A stretch of 64,000 nucleotides of DNA from Methylomonas paludis (GCF_018734325.1 NZ_CP073754.1:2480001-2544000); one strand, 5' to 3'. Shown: positions 35,818 to 46,143, counted from the stretch's first letter. Notes: a model not told the origin generated them from the sequence alone. Program-made: numbers and translations.

Positions 35818-37620
35818 ATGCCGAAACACCCCATCAGCGAAAATCTGCCGGCTGAACTGCTGCTGGAGCACATGCCGGTGTCGGCTTTTGTATTGGATGC
35901 TCGGCATCAGGTGGTTATCTGGAATCAGGCCTGCGCTGAGCTGACCGGGCTGACTGCCGAACAAATGCTGGGCAGCACTGAGCACTGGCGTGGGTTTTAT
36001 ACCGAGCGGCGCCCGTGTCTGGCGGATTTGCTGCTGGACAGCAGTCTGGGCGATTTGGAAAGTCTGTATGAACAGGCCAGCCATTCCAGCGCCGTTTCCC
36101 ATACCGAAAACTGGTGTCTGCTGCCGGATGGCCGCCGCTTGTATCTGGTCATAGATGCCGGGCTGATTTGTAATGCCGATGGCGCAGTGGTGGCGGTGGT
36201 GGAAACCCAGCGCGATCGTACTGAACAGCGTTTAATGATGCAGGCGCTCGGTGAAAGCGAATTACGCATGTCTTCGATCCTGGCTTCGGCACTGGATGCG
36301 ATTATTACCATAGATCAGCAGCACCATATCACTTTGTTCAATGACGCGGCTGCCCGCATATTCCAGTGTATCAGCGAATTTGCCATTGGTCAGCCCATTG
36401 AGCGCTTTATCCTGCCGCAATGTTTGAACCTGTTTCAGCGCTTTATCAATTTTGATCAGCCGCTCAGCTCGGCGCAGACCTGGGTGCCTGAGGGTTTAAG
36501 TGCGCGCCGTGCTAATGGCGAGAGCTTTCCGATTGAAGCTACTTTTTCGCCGCTGGAGGTCAATGAACAAAAGTTGTACACCATTATTTTGCGCGATGTG
36601 AATGACCGGCGTATTGCCGCCGAGAAACTGGACCGGCTGCAACTGGAAAAAGGTTATTTGCAGGAAATCATTAATGATGAACATAACCCGCAAGATTTTG
36701 TCAGCGCTTCCGTATTGATGCGCGAGGTAATGGCGCAAGTACGCATGGTGGCCGGCACCGATACTCCGGTGTTGTTACTGGGAGAAACCGGTACCGGCAA
36801 GGAGCTGCTGGCCCGAGCCATACATGAATACAGCCCGCGCAGCAGTGCGATTATGGTGAAAATTAATTGTGCGGCATTACCGGCTGATTTAATTGAAAGT
36901 GAGTTGTTCGGTCACGAAAAAGGTGCGTTTACCGGGGCCGTTCAGCAGCGTAAGGGCCGCTTTGAACTGGCTGACGGCGGCACATTGTTTATGGACGAGC
37001 TGGGTGAATTATCACTTTCTGCTCAGGCCAAACTGTTACGGGTGTTACAGGAACAGGAGTTTGAACGCCTGGGCGGCAGTGAAACTTTGCACGTCAATGT
37101 CAGACTGATAGCCGCCACCAATCGCGATTTGGCTACCGAAGTAAGCGCCGGCCGGTTTCGCGCCGATCTGTTCTATCGCCTGAATGTGTTTCCACTGCAA
37201 ATTCCGGCCTTGCGGCAACGTTCGGCTGATATTCCCTTATTGGCACGATTTTTTTTGCATAAATATGCTAAAAAACTGGCCAAACGCTTTACTGATATCA
37301 GTCCGGCCAGCCTGGAGAATCTGCATAACTATGCTTGGCCAGGTAATGTCCGAGAATTGCAAAATGTGATTGAACGCGCCGTTATTCTGTCACCGGGGCC
37401 GTTACTGGAGATTGCCTTGCTCAATCCCGTGGTAACCGAACCCACAGCCGTAACCAAAGCATTGCCGACCCTGGCTGAACTGGAGCGCGAACACATTTTG
37501 CGAACATTGCGGGCCACACACTGGCAGATATCCGGCCCCAAAGGGGCGGCGGCCATTCTGGACCTGAATCCCAATACCTTACGTTCGCGTATGGTCAAAT
37601 TAGGGATCAGCAAAACTTAA
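35818..37620 (+). CDS. Sigma-54-dependent activator with two PAS domains
   Basis: Bacterial enhancer-binding protein (600 aa). PAS 1 covers about residues 15-130 and PAS 2 about 148-268 (ALDAIITIDQQHHITLFNDA). The AAA+ domain has Walker A GETGTGKE (322-329), the sigma-54 contact loop GAFTGA (369-374), and Walker B GGTLFMDE. A Fis-type helix-turn-helix ends the protein (GAAAILDLNPNTLRSRMVKL). PAS sensors suggest a bound small molecule, redox cofactor or hydrophobic ligand. It lies directly upstream of a -24/-12 promoter and an efflux operon, which it probably controls. Confidence 0.95.
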   Translation: MPKHPISENLPAELLLEHMPVSAFVLDARHQVVIWNQACAELTGLTAEQMLGSTEHWRGFYTERRPCLADLLLDSSLGDLESLYEQASHSSAVSHTENWCLLPDGRRLYLVIDAGLICNADGAVVAVVETQRDRTEQRLMMQALGESELRMSSILASALDAIITIDQQHHITLFNDAAARIFQCISEFAIGQPIERFILPQCLNLFQRFINFDQPLSSAQTWVPEGLSARRANGESFPIEATFSPLEVNEQKLYTIILRDVNDRRIAAEKLDRLQLEKGYLQEIINDEHNPQDFVSASVLMREVMAQVRMVAGTDTPVLLLGETGTGKELLARAIHEYSPRSSAIMVKINCAALPADLIESELFGHEKGAFTGAVQQRKGRFELADGGTLFMDELGELSLSAQAKLLRVLQEQEFERLGGSETLHVNVRLIAATNRDLATEVSAGRFRADLFYRLNVFPLQIPALRQRSADIPLLARFFLHKYAKKLAKRFTDISPASLENLHNYAWPGNVRELQNVIERAVILSPGPLLEIALLNPVVTEPTAVTKALPTLAELEREHILRTLRATHWQISGPKGAAAILDLNPNTLRSRMVKLGISKT

Positions 37621-37635
37621 CGCCATAATTTTCAC

Positions 37636-37651
37636 GACATTTCGTAATGTC
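37636..37651. promoter_or_regulatory. Inverted repeat, candidate enhancer for the sigma-54 activator
   Basis: GACATT-TCGT-AATGTC is a perfect 6+4+6 palindrome about 100-115 bp upstream of the predicted -24 element, a normal distance for an enhancer-binding-protein site. Only one copy is obvious. It starts 16 bp after the activator's stop. Confidence 0.45.
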
Positions 37652-37748
37652 ACGATATTTAGTACGCACTTGACCCGCCTCTAAGACCCACCTCCCCTCA
37701 AACCAAATATAAGTCTTTATTATTAAAGGACTATTATCAAACCTGATT

Positions 37749-37767
37749 TTCGGCATGGTGTTTGCAA
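37749..37767 (+). promoter_or_regulatory. Sigma-54 (-24/-12) promoter of the efflux operon
   Basis: CGGCATGGTGTTTGCAA has GG at 37752-37753 and GC at 37764-37765 with exactly ten bases between, as sigma-54 requires, and matches TGGCAC-N5-TTGCA well. Transcription would start near 37777, giving a leader of about 110 bases before the MFS gene. Confidence 0.75.
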
Positions 37768-37886
37768 TGACTAGTCTGAAAAGCACATTTCCGGCAAAAA
37801 ATTTCAGCAATTAAACCTCAACACACTGCTGAATTAATTGCCGGAGCAAATTGATGTGCGGAGCATTTTATCTGTAGTGGAGATTA

Positions 37887-39542
37887 ATGATCATGAGTTC
37901 TGCCAAATTTCCCAGAAACGCCTGGGCTTCGCTGACTCACGACAGCCTGGATACCGCCCAACTGGACCCAGACCGGCTCGGCAGCCTGGAATTTGTATTA
38001 ATCAATATCGGCCTGCTCAGCGGCAATATTCTGGTGCTGTTCAATACCGGAGCATTTGCTTCGGTAAGTCTGCATGCCAGCGGTGAGTTAGGTGTCAGTC
38101 CCAGTCACGCCACCTGGATGCAGACTTATTATTTTATCAGCCTGGCGCTGGCTTTACCGGTTAGCACCTGGGCTGCCGCTGCCGTCGGCGAACTGCGTTT
38201 ATATCTGCTGGCAATGTCGGTTTTACTGCTGGCATCCTGTCTCTGCGCTGCCACGACTGACTTGAACGGGTTTTTAATCGGCCGCAGCCTGCAAGGTTTC
38301 TCCGGCGGCCTGACAATACCGCTTTCGCAAACCTTATTGATGCGGGAGTATCCACAAAAATCGCGCGGCTTTGCAGTAGCATTGTGGAGTATTGCGGCTT
38401 TAAGCCCTTTTACCCTGGGGCCGGCAGCAGGGGGCTGGGTAGCGGATCAGTTGGGCTGGCGCTGGCTGTTTTATCTGAATATTCCGCTGGCACTGCTCAG
38501 TATAACCCTGGCCTGGGCCTTATTGCCGAAGCATCCAGCGCCACGTACTAATACCCGTCTCGATACTTTAGGCTTGGTGCTGCTGGGTCTCAGCCTGTTT
38601 TGCGGACAAACTGTACTGAACAGCGGCCAGGATGCTGACTGGTTCAATTCACCGGCTCTAATGACCACCGCAGGCTTAGGGATGCTGGTACTGGTGACTT
38701 TTATAATCTGGGAACTGGCCGAAACCCGCCCGTTGATAGATTTACGTCTGCTGGCCAGACGCAATTTTGTGATCGGCAGCCTGGGACTGAGCCTGAGCTT
38801 TATGTTGATGTACGGTTTACTGGCTTTATTGCTGGTGCGCCTGCAGTCGGTAGCCGGTTATACCTCGTTTCTAGCCGGCAGCGTACTATTACCGTTGGTG
38901 TTTTTAGCCAAACCACTGGCCAGCGTGATGCATCATCTGGTGCAACGTTTTGATACCCGACTGCTGGCCAGTATCAATCTGCTGCTGTTTGCCTGGTATT
39001 GCGCCTGGTCCAGTCAATTCGATTTTTTCAGCCGACTGAGCTGGTTTACTCAACCCTTATGGTCACAGGTGCTGGAAGGTTTTTGTCTGGGCGGGTTGTT
39101 TGTGCCGTTGACCACACTGTTTTTATCGGGATTGACACCCAGACGCCAGATCCAGGCCGTAGAACTGGGTGGTATGTTGCGGGTGCTGGGCGGCAGCGTG
39201 GCCTCGCCTTTATTCGGATTGCTCTGGGAAAGACGCACCGCGTTTCATCAGCACCGCTTACTGGAAAGTCTTGGCAATCAGCATGGCATCGTCAGTACCA
39301 CACTCAGCCATTTGCAATATGCCGGTTTCTCTGCACCCGCCGCACAGGCCAAACTGACGGCTATCAGCAACCAACATGCCGGCATTCTGGCCCTTAATGA
39401 TTGCTTCCGGCTCACGGCCTGGTTGTTTGTGGCGTTAGCCGCCTTGGTGTGGCTGGCACATCCACACCAACCCAAGCTGGACAAAACTACCAGACAAACC
39501 GTTAGAGAAACAGCGTTGGAAGAATTGATGGAGGAGCCATAA
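37887..39542 (+). CDS. MFS multidrug efflux pump, EmrB/DHA2 type
   Basis: Proton-driven exporter of 551 residues with about fourteen hydrophobic segments, the DHA2 layout. Motif A-like and C-like segments: QGFSGGLTIPLSQTLLM and LGPAAGGWVADQLGWRWLF. The N-terminal ~45 residues are a polar extension. Start at ATG 37887 or 37893 (GGAG lies 4 or 10 bases upstream). Followed by the outer-membrane channel and the HlyD adaptor, forming a tripartite EmrAB-TolC-like system. Substrate unknown. Confidence 0.9.
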   Translation: MIMSSAKFPRNAWASLTHDSLDTAQLDPDRLGSLEFVLINIGLLSGNILVLFNTGAFASVSLHASGELGVSPSHATWMQTYYFISLALALPVSTWAAAAVGELRLYLLAMSVLLLASCLCAATTDLNGFLIGRSLQGFSGGLTIPLSQTLLMREYPQKSRGFAVALWSIAALSPFTLGPAAGGWVADQLGWRWLFYLNIPLALLSITLAWALLPKHPAPRTNTRLDTLGLVLLGLSLFCGQTVLNSGQDADWFNSPALMTTAGLGMLVLVTFIIWELAETRPLIDLRLLARRNFVIGSLGLSLSFMLMYGLLALLLVRLQSVAGYTSFLAGSVLLPLVFLAKPLASVMHHLVQRFDTRLLASINLLLFAWYCAWSSQFDFFSRLSWFTQPLWSQVLEGFCLGGLFVPLTTLFLSGLTPRRQIQAVELGGMLRVLGGSVASPLFGLLWERRTAFHQHRLLESLGNQHGIVSTTLSHLQYAGFSAPAAQAKLTAISNQHAGILALNDCFRLTAWLFVALAALVWLAHPHQPKLDKTTRQTVRETALEELMEEP

Positions 39543-39544
39543 TC

Positions 39545-41008
39545 ATGTCTATAGCGAAAATGTTGCTGTACAGCATCGCCATATCGGGACTAAGCGCTTG
39601 CGCGACACTACCGCAACCGGTTAAGCCACCGGAATTTCAGAGTGTGAACGGCTTGGATCAGACTCTGGACGCTACGCCACCAAGCACGGCCATTATGACG
39701 AAATGGCCACAGGCGAACTGGTGGCAAGCGCTACATAATACGCAATTGCAGGATTTGATTGAAACCGGGTTGCGCGATTCGCCTAATCTACAGGCGGCAA
39801 CGGCACGGGTTGCCCAAGCGGAGGCAGCGGCGGATTTTCAGGCTGCCGAATTGCTGCCCACTTTAAGCGCCAATATTGAATTGCATAACCGGCGTTATTC
39901 CGGAACCGATTTCTACGGCCCCAATGGCGGTAAAACCTTCCACGGCGCCTATATCGATCCGGCGGTATTTAAATATCATCTGGATTTGTGGGGCAAAGAT
40001 CGCGCTGCCCTGGAAGCTGCACTGGGCAAGGAACGGGCTCAGGGGGCGGAATTAGCCATGACCAGACTGATGCTGAGCACCGCTATCACCCGCGAATATA
40101 TCCGCCTATGCGCAGTTACCGAGGATATGGAGTTGAGCCGGAGTTTACGCGAAACAGCCGCACGCCAAGTGCAACTTGATCAGTTACGCTGGCAGGAAGG
40201 CTTAAGCAGCCGTGAACATTTATACCCAAGTGAACAAGTATTGGCTGCCGCCCAACAGCGTGAAACCGATGCCGCACATCACAGCCAAATTTTGCGCAAC
40301 CGTCTGGCGGCACTGGCAGGCCGACAACCGGACTGGGGCGCACAAATCCAGATTGCGCCATTAACCATATTGACTTATTTGCCGCCACCACAGTCGCTTA
40401 GCCTGGGCTTGCTGGCACATAGGCCGGATGTGGCCGCCAGTTTGTGGCGGGCCAAAGCAGCAGCGCAAATGATCAAAATAGCCGAAACTAATTTTTATCC
40501 TGATGTGAATCTGGTGGGTTTTGCCGGTTTGCGCAGTTTAAATTTTAAAGATTTGTTTTTGTCGAACGGCACCAGTCTGGCCTACGGCATAGGCCCTACT
40601 CTGAGCTTGCCCTTATTTGAAGGCGGGCGCCTGGAAGCTGAGTTAAGCAATCAGCAGGCCGGTTACCGCACCGCCGTGGCAAGCTATAATCAGACTTTGC
40701 TGGAGGCCGTGCAACAAGTGGCTGACAGCCTGGCCGGATGGCGACAGACTGCAGCCGATATAAACGCCCAAACACAGGCTGTAGCCGCTGCTCAGGCTGC
40801 TGCCGGACTGGCGGCGAGCCGTTACCGGGCCGGCCTAAGCAATCTGGATGCCGAACTGGAAGCAACTGCGGCCCTGCTCCGCCAACAACTCACCGCCAGC
40901 GCCCTGCTCAGTGCGCATCAGCAGGCGAGTATTGCCCTGATTGCTGCATTGGGCGGCGGTTATCAAGCGGAAAATATCACTATGTCAGAACCAGACAACC
41001 ATGAATAA
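39545..41008 (+). CDS. Outer-membrane efflux lipoprotein, NodT/TolC family
   Basis: Outer-membrane channel subunit (487 aa). Signal peptide with lipobox LSAC (Cys19), so it is lipid-anchored. Two OEP repeats follow, with long coiled coils (LQAATARVAQAEAAADFQAA; AHRPDVAASLWRAKAAAQMI). NodT-family signs include WWQALHNTQLQDLI and the RAGLSN box near the C-terminus. It lies 2 bp after the MFS gene, and its last bases overlap the adaptor start. Confidence 0.94.
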   Translation: MSIAKMLLYSIAISGLSACATLPQPVKPPEFQSVNGLDQTLDATPPSTAIMTKWPQANWWQALHNTQLQDLIETGLRDSPNLQAATARVAQAEAAADFQAAELLPTLSANIELHNRRYSGTDFYGPNGGKTFHGAYIDPAVFKYHLDLWGKDRAALEAALGKERAQGAELAMTRLMLSTAITREYIRLCAVTEDMELSRSLRETAARQVQLDQLRWQEGLSSREHLYPSEQVLAAAQQRETDAAHHSQILRNRLAALAGRQPDWGAQIQIAPLTILTYLPPPQSLSLGLLAHRPDVAASLWRAKAAAQMIKIAETNFYPDVNLVGFAGLRSLNFKDLFLSNGTSLAYGIGPTLSLPLFEGGRLEAELSNQQAGYRTAVASYNQTLLEAVQQVADSLAGWRQTAADINAQTQAVAAAQAAAGLAASRYRAGLSNLDAELEATAALLRQQLTASALLSAHQQASIALIAALGGGYQAENITMSEPDNHE

Positions 41009-42203
41009 TCACGCGCATCCACAAACCAGCACCAAAAAACCGCATCCGCATTCAGGATTCCAGCAACGCCGTCAGCAGCGTCGGCAGCGGTTATGGATAT
41101 TAACCGGCATTTCATTGCTGGCCGGCAGCCTATATTTGTTTTACACAATGCAATATGCCGGCCAAACCGTGATGACTAATGATGCTTATATCTCCGGCAA
41201 TTTAATTCCGTTAAAAGCCCAAACCGGCGGTACTGTGATTGAAGTGGGTGTCGATGATACTCAATATGTGCAACAAGGTCAGGTGTTGGTACGACTGGAC
41301 GGTTTACAGGCTGAAGTAGCATTGGCTCAAGCCAGCGCTAATCTGGCCGATAGCGTGCGTCAGATTGAAGTGCTGTTCAAACAAACCGAGATGCTGCACC
41401 AGAAAGCGGCGGCCAAAGATCTGTTGTTACAACGCAGCAGACTGGATTTGGCCCGATATCGGCGAGTCGTTGCCGAAGGTGGGGTTTCCGCACAACAGAT
41501 TGAGGACAGCGAATTTCTGGTGCGCGAACAGGAAGCCGAACTAAAACAGATTCAGGCCGAATTAGGCAGCTCTGAGGCCCTGGTAGCCCATACCGATGCG
41601 GCAGACAACCCCAAAGTATTGCAGGCCGTGGCAGCCTTTAAACAGGCCTATCTGGACTGGTACCGGCAACAAATAGTAGCACCGGTATCCGGATATGTAG
41701 CCAAGCGCAGCATCCAAGCAGGCGAACAGGTACGCCCGGAAACAGCTTTGCTGAGCATTGTGCCCTTGGATTATTTATGGGTGGAAGCCAATTTTCTGGA
41801 GGATGAATTACATCAGGTACAACCCGGCCAGCCGGTTGCAGTGAGTGTGGACTTATACGGCAGCACTGTGGTTTATCATGGCGAGGTGCAGGGTCTGGCT
41901 GCCGGTACCGGCAGTGTGTTTGGGCTGTTGCCGCCCAATAACGCCACCGGGAATTACATTCACATAGTCGAGCGGGTGCCGGTGCGTATCAGTTTACCTG
42001 CAGCAGAACTAGCGGCGCATCCGTTGCGGCCAGGCTTGTCGGCTAAGGTCAGCATAGACACCAGCCGGCCAGGCCATCCGGTATTGCAACCACTGACCAC
42101 AGTTCCGGAAACCGGTTATAAAACTGATGTTTATAGCCGGCAACTGGCCGGAGTGGATGAGCTGGTTAAACAGATTATTGCCGAGAATCGTTATGGCAAA
42201 TGA
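41001..42203 (+). CDS. HlyD/EmrA-type periplasmic adaptor
   Basis: Membrane-fusion protein (400 aa) bridging the MFS pump and the outer-membrane channel. The start is placed at ATG 41001, overlapping the previous stop by 8 bp. A His/Gln/Arg-rich cytoplasmic tail precedes one membrane helix (about 30-48), then a biotinyl-lipoyl domain, a helical hairpin (about 120-200) and a beta-barrel (IVAPVSGYVAKRSIQAGEQV is the typical second lipoyl half). Last gene of the efflux operon. Confidence 0.94.
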   Translation: MNNHAHPQTSTKKPHPHSGFQQRRQQRRQRLWILTGISLLAGSLYLFYTMQYAGQTVMTNDAYISGNLIPLKAQTGGTVIEVGVDDTQYVQQGQVLVRLDGLQAEVALAQASANLADSVRQIEVLFKQTEMLHQKAAAKDLLLQRSRLDLARYRRVVAEGGVSAQQIEDSEFLVREQEAELKQIQAELGSSEALVAHTDAADNPKVLQAVAAFKQAYLDWYRQQIVAPVSGYVAKRSIQAGEQVRPETALLSIVPLDYLWVEANFLEDELHQVQPGQPVAVSVDLYGSTVVYHGEVQGLAAGTGSVFGLLPPNNATGNYIHIVERVPVRISLPAAELAAHPLRPGLSAKVSIDTSRPGHPVLQPLTTVPETGYKTDVYSRQLAGVDELVKQIIAENRYGK

Positions 42204-42232
42204 GGTTGACTGATTAATTTTGCTCAGCCGTG

Positions 42233-43372
42233 CTATTTAATGCGCGCAACTTTGGCGGCAGCCAGGATAAATGCCAGCGCGGAGGCGCCGGCGGCAATAA
42301 CAAAGACAGCACTGCCGCCCAGACTATCCCAGAGGTAACCGCTGTATAGGCTGCCGATCATGCCGCCGCAACCAAAGCTTAAGCTGCTGTAAAACGCCTG
42401 GCCTTTGCCCTGATGCGATGCGCCGAAATATTTTAATAATAGCTGCATGGCGACAACATGGGTGATACCAAAACTGGCCGCATGCAGCAGTTGGGCGATC
42501 AACAACCATTCCAATGAGTCAACGGCATAGGCAATCAACAACCAGCGCACCGTGCTTAACAGCAGGCTGGACAATAATAAACCACGCACACTGAACCAAC
42601 GTAATAAACGGCCAGCCAACAGAAACATGACAATTTCAGCACAGACACCCAAGGCCCATAGCTGACCTGTGAAGCTGGCGGAGTAGCCATGCTGTTTCAG
42701 ATAAACCGAGAAAAACACATAATATGGGCCGTGGGCAACCTGCAACAGCATGTAAACCAGGAAAAAACAAATTACTTCCGGCTGACGCAGAATTTCACCC
42801 AGACTGCCGCGCCGGGCCGGTGGATTAATGTGACCGGCCTCCGGAGTAATGAGGGATAACAGCCAGTTGAGCAGCAGCAGGATTATCACCAGATAAGGCA
42901 AATATGCAATGCTGACCGTGTCCAGAAGCTGGCCTATACCTAATACGGCAGCAATAAATCCTAGCGACCCCCACAGGCGAATCCGGCTATAACGGTGGGT
43001 GGCCTCCTGTAAATGAAACAGGGTGGCCGCTTCAAACTGCGGCAAGGAAGCATTCCAAAAAAAACTGAAGGCCACGGTGACACCGGCAAACCACCAGTAT
43101 TGCTGTCGATATAAAAAACCACAGAACAAGGCGGCGGATAATAGCGAAGTGATGCGGATCAGCCGCAGCCGCCGGCCGGTTTTGTCGGCCAGCCACCCCC
43201 AAAGATTGGGCGCGATGATTTTGGTGGCGACTATCAGCGCGGTTAACTGGCCGATTTCGCTGGGATTAAAACCAACATGTTTGAGATACAGACTCCAAAA
43301 CGGGACAATGGAGCCTAAAATCGCAAAATAACAGGCATAAAAGGCCGATAAGCGCCAGTATGGCACTGCCAT
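42233..43372 (-). CDS. MFS transporter, HcaT/PPP family-like
   Basis: Twelve-helix major facilitator (379 aa). The opening PYWRLSAFYACYFAILGSIV and the loop GWLADKTGRRLRLIR are those of the phenylpropionate permease (HcaT) / NhaA-like MFS_1 branch common in gammaproteobacteria. Substrate unknown. It lies directly downstream of aroC with no gap, so is probably in an operon prmB-aroC-transporter, and converges with the efflux operon (29-bp gap). Confidence 0.9.
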   Translation of the reverse strand: MAVPYWRLSAFYACYFAILGSIVPFWSLYLKHVGFNPSEIGQLTALIVATKIIAPNLWGWLADKTGRRLRLIRITSLLSAALFCGFLYRQQYWWFAGVTVAFSFFWNASLPQFEAATLFHLQEATHRYSRIRLWGSLGFIAAVLGIGQLLDTVSIAYLPYLVIILLLLNWLLSLITPEAGHINPPARRGSLGEILRQPEVICFFLVYMLLQVAHGPYYVFFSVYLKQHGYSASFTGQLWALGVCAEIVMFLLAGRLLRWFSVRGLLLSSLLLSTVRWLLIAYAVDSLEWLLIAQLLHAASFGITHVVAMQLLLKYFGASHQGKGQAFYSSLSFGCGGMIGSLYSGYLWDSLGGSAVFVIAAGASALAFILAAAKVARIK

Positions 43373-44461
43373 TTAGCGCAAGACAGGCAAACCGGAATCT
43401 ACATGCAGATTCTGGGCGCGATGCCGCAGTAAATGATCCATTAACACCAGGGCGACCATGGCTTCGGCGATGGGGGTGGCGCGAATCCCAACGCAAGGAT
43501 CGTGACGGCCTTCGGTAACCACTTCCACCGCTTCACCCAGACTGTTGATACTTAAACCGGGTAAACGCAGGCTGGAGGTAGGCTTTAAAGCGATACGAGC
43601 AACAATATCCTGACCACTGGATATACCACCAAGGATGCCGCCGGCATGATTGCTTAAAAACCCTTGCGGGGTGATTTCATCGCGAAATTGGCTGCCTTTG
43701 GTATGTACGCAGTCAAAACCATCGCCAATTTCCACGCCTTTGACAGCATTAATGCTCATCAGCGCGTAGGCCAATTCAGCATCCAGACGGTCAAAAATAG
43801 GCTCGCCCAAGCCGGGCGGCACCTGACTGGCAATGACTTCGATTTTGGCGCCTATCGATTCGCCTTCTTTGCGCAAAGCATCCATATAGCTTTCCATTTC
43901 GGCAACTTTGCCGGCATCCGGGCAAAAAAACGGGTTATTGGGAATTTCATCCCAATCGAACTGTGCGATTTTAATCGGGCCCAACTGGGACAAATAGCCG
44001 CGCACCTGGATCCCATGCTGTTCCTGCAGGTATTTTTTGGCGATGGCACCGGCGGCTACCCGCATGGCGGTTTCCCGCGCCGAGGAACGGCCGCCGCCGC
44101 GATAATCGCGAAAGCCGTATTTTTGCTGATAAGTATAATCAGCATGACCAGGCCGAAAGGCATCTGCAATTTTGCTATAGTCTTTGGAGCGCTGATCGGT
44201 GTTTTCGATCAGCAAACCAATCGGCGTACCTGTGGTTTTACCTTCGAATACACCGGAAAGGATTTTTACCTGATCGGGTTCACGGCGCTGGGTAGTGTGC
44301 CGTGAAGTACCAGGCTTACGTCTGTCCAGATCGAATTGCAGATCAGCTTCAGTAAGAGCCAGACCTGGCGGACAACCATCTACAATAGCCCCTAATGCGG
44401 GGCCGTGGCTTTCCCCAAAGGTGGTGACGGTAAATAGTTTTCCTAGTGTGTTTCCGGACAT
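43373..44461 (-). CDS. aroC: Chorismate synthase
   Basis: Final shikimate-pathway enzyme (362 aa), converting EPSP to chorismate with reduced FMN. The signatures [33 protein letters not shown] (basic, FMN-proximal) and [17 protein letters not shown] are intact. Chorismate feeds aromatic amino acids and also the pabB reaction at 59539. It overlaps prmB by 19 bp. Confidence 0.98.
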   Translation of the reverse strand: MSGNTLGKLFTVTTFGESHGPALGAIVDGCPPGLALTEADLQFDLDRRKPGTSRHTTQRREPDQVKILSGVFEGKTTGTPIGLLIENTDQRSKDYSKIADAFRPGHADYTYQQKYGFRDYRGGGRSSARETAMRVAAGAIAKKYLQEQHGIQVRGYLSQLGPIKIAQFDWDEIPNNPFFCPDAGKVAEMESYMDALRKEGESIGAKIEVIASQVPPGLGEPIFDRLDAELAYALMSINAVKGVEIGDGFDCVHTKGSQFRDEITPQGFLSNHAGGILGGISSGQDIVARIALKPTSSLRLPGLSINSLGEAVEVVTEGRHDPCVGIRATPIAEAMVALVLMDHLLRHRAQNLHVDSGLPVLR

Positions 44462-45390
44462 GATAGGGCGCTTACAAATTGGGAATGATAGTCTTGAACC
44501 TGCTGGGCGGTGAGTAAAAACACGCCGTCACCACCTCGGGCAAAATCCAGCCAGTAAAACGGTACATCGGGGAATAATGTTTGCAGGGTTTCGGCACTGC
44601 TGCCGACTTCGATAATCAGGATGCCGGTTTCGGCCAGATAGTCCTTGGCATCAACCAGGATACGCAGTACCAGATCCAGGCCATTTTCGCCACCGGTGAA
44701 GCCCATGCCCGGTTCGGCGTGAAATTCGGCAGGCAGGCTTTGCCATTCGGCGATACTGACATAAGGGGGGTTACTAACGATGATATCGTATGGTGTCACC
44801 GGCAGTTGCTTAAACAAGTCAGACTGGTACAAGGTGACTTGTGGGGCCAGCTCATGCTTGTCGATATTAATCTCTGCAACGGCCAGCGCATCGGCAGACA
44901 ATTCCACGGCATCAACTTGAGCATCGGGAAACGCATAAGCGCAGGCGATGGCAATACAGGCACTGCCGGTACATAAATCCAGAATATTATAAACCTGCTC
45001 TTCATCGACCCAGGGCTGAAAGCGTTCGGCAATCAGTTCGGCTATAGGGGAACGCGGCACCAGCACCCGTTCATCAACATAGAATGACAGACCGGCAAAT
45101 ATGGCTTCGTGAGTAAGATAAGCAGAAGGCTTACGTTCCACGATACGCCGGATAACCAGATCAATCACGGCCTGACGCTCCGGCACGGTCAATACCGCGT
45201 CGAAATAGCTTTCGGCCAGATCATAGGGTTGATGCAAAGTATGCAGCACGATGGCTGCCGCTTCATCCAGCGGCGTGGCGGTACCATGACCCAAAAATAC
45301 CTGATGCTCGGCAAAGCGACTGGCTGCCCAACGGATATAGTCTTTGATGCTGGTCAGCGTGTCGATGACATCAGCCGCTTGTAAATTCAT
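44443..45390 (-). CDS. prmB: Ribosomal protein uL3 glutamine methyltransferase PrmB
   Basis: Methylates the Gln of ribosomal protein L3 with SAM (315 aa). The start is placed at ATG 45390 ([12 protein letters not shown]); upstream in-frame starts to 45504 add unconserved residues. An N-terminal helical substrate domain is followed by the SAM motif [14 protein letters not shown] and the catalytic NPPY, which contacts the glutamine amide. Adjacent aroC is the usual neighbour for prmB rather than prmC. Confidence 0.93.
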   Translation of the reverse strand: MNLQAADVIDTLTSIKDYIRWAASRFAEHQVFLGHGTATPLDEAAAIVLHTLHQPYDLAESYFDAVLTVPERQAVIDLVIRRIVERKPSAYLTHEAIFAGLSFYVDERVLVPRSPIAELIAERFQPWVDEEQVYNILDLCTGSACIAIACAYAFPDAQVDAVELSADALAVAEINIDKHELAPQVTLYQSDLFKQLPVTPYDIIVSNPPYVSIAEWQSLPAEFHAEPGMGFTGGENGLDLVLRILVDAKDYLAETGILIIEVGSSAETLQTLFPDVPFYWLDFARGGDGVFLLTAQQVQDYHSQFVSALSCPETH

Positions 45391-45534
45391 GGTGATTTTA
45401 AACTGTGAATAATAACCGCTCATTTTACCGTAAAGCCCCGCTTGGTGCGCCTGATATTTAGCAGGACAAATTCTGCCGGGCTTGTTATATTGTCTGCCTT
45501 GCACTTAAAGCCCATTCTGCACTACAGGCCGATT

Positions 45535-46101
45535 ATGATACGCTCGCCATCCATTCAATTTTTTGCATACTGCTGGTTTTTACTCTCGCTGAATGCATGC
45601 AGCTCCTTCGACCCCAAACAGGCCTCTGCGCAGGACATAGCCGCAGCTACCAGCATTGAACCGGCTTCTGCAGACAACGGCCCGACCTGGCAGGCGCCGG
45701 AATTGGTTGCCAGCCGCTACCGAGCGCTGTTTTACGGATACGATAGTGTGGCTTACCGCTTAAGCGCAGCGCAAAATCAAACTGCCGGCCAAACCGAACC
45801 CTACCGTATATTGCTGGATATCAATTACGGGGCTAAACAGCCGCGCAATTATCAGGTCAGCCCTGCCCCACCAATTAACCATACCCGTCAGGAAACCGTG
45901 CGTTGCGGCGTTTATAATAATTTTGTCAGCGCCTGTCTGTACCGCGACCGGGGTTATATTGAACTGACCGCAGCAGAATTACAGGCCGCCGCCAGTACCG
46001 GTCTTAATCTGCAATTACAGGCCAGCGATACCCAAGATTTAAGTATGGAATTGCCGGCCAGTTATATTAGCGGTTTTCTGCAAGCGGTAAATAAACATTG
46101 A
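45535..46101 (+). CDS. Lipoprotein of unknown function, paralogue 1
   Basis: Predicted outer-membrane or periplasmic lipoprotein (188 aa). The start is ATG 45535, giving a signal peptide with lipobox SLNAC (Cys22). The mature protein shares with the next gene the blocks ASAQDIAAAT-type opening, APEL...YR.LFYGYD, LLDINYGA and a Cys pair VRCG...SACLYRD, then a Leu/Gln strand region. I do not recognise the family. The 42-bp spacing to its paralogue suggests an operon. Confidence 0.8.
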   Translation: MIRSPSIQFFAYCWFLLSLNACSSFDPKQASAQDIAAATSIEPASADNGPTWQAPELVASRYRALFYGYDSVAYRLSAAQNQTAGQTEPYRILLDINYGAKQPRNYQVSPAPPINHTRQETVRCGVYNNFVSACLYRDRGYIELTAAELQAAASTGLNLQLQASDTQDLSMELPASYISGFLQAVNKH

Positions 46102-46143
46102 TCAGAACGCGGCGCCAAACCATAAAGCCATACGGGATCCAAT

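Noticed and set aside
37838-38086. 82-codon frame overlapping the start of the MFS pump
   Set aside because: It runs in another frame through the pump's N-terminus, with low-complexity Arg/Pro translation and no family resemblance.
40963-41148. Minus-strand 61-codon frame at the efflux lipoprotein/adaptor junction
   Set aside because: Antisense to two clear family members with overlapping coupled starts; no independent coding evidence.
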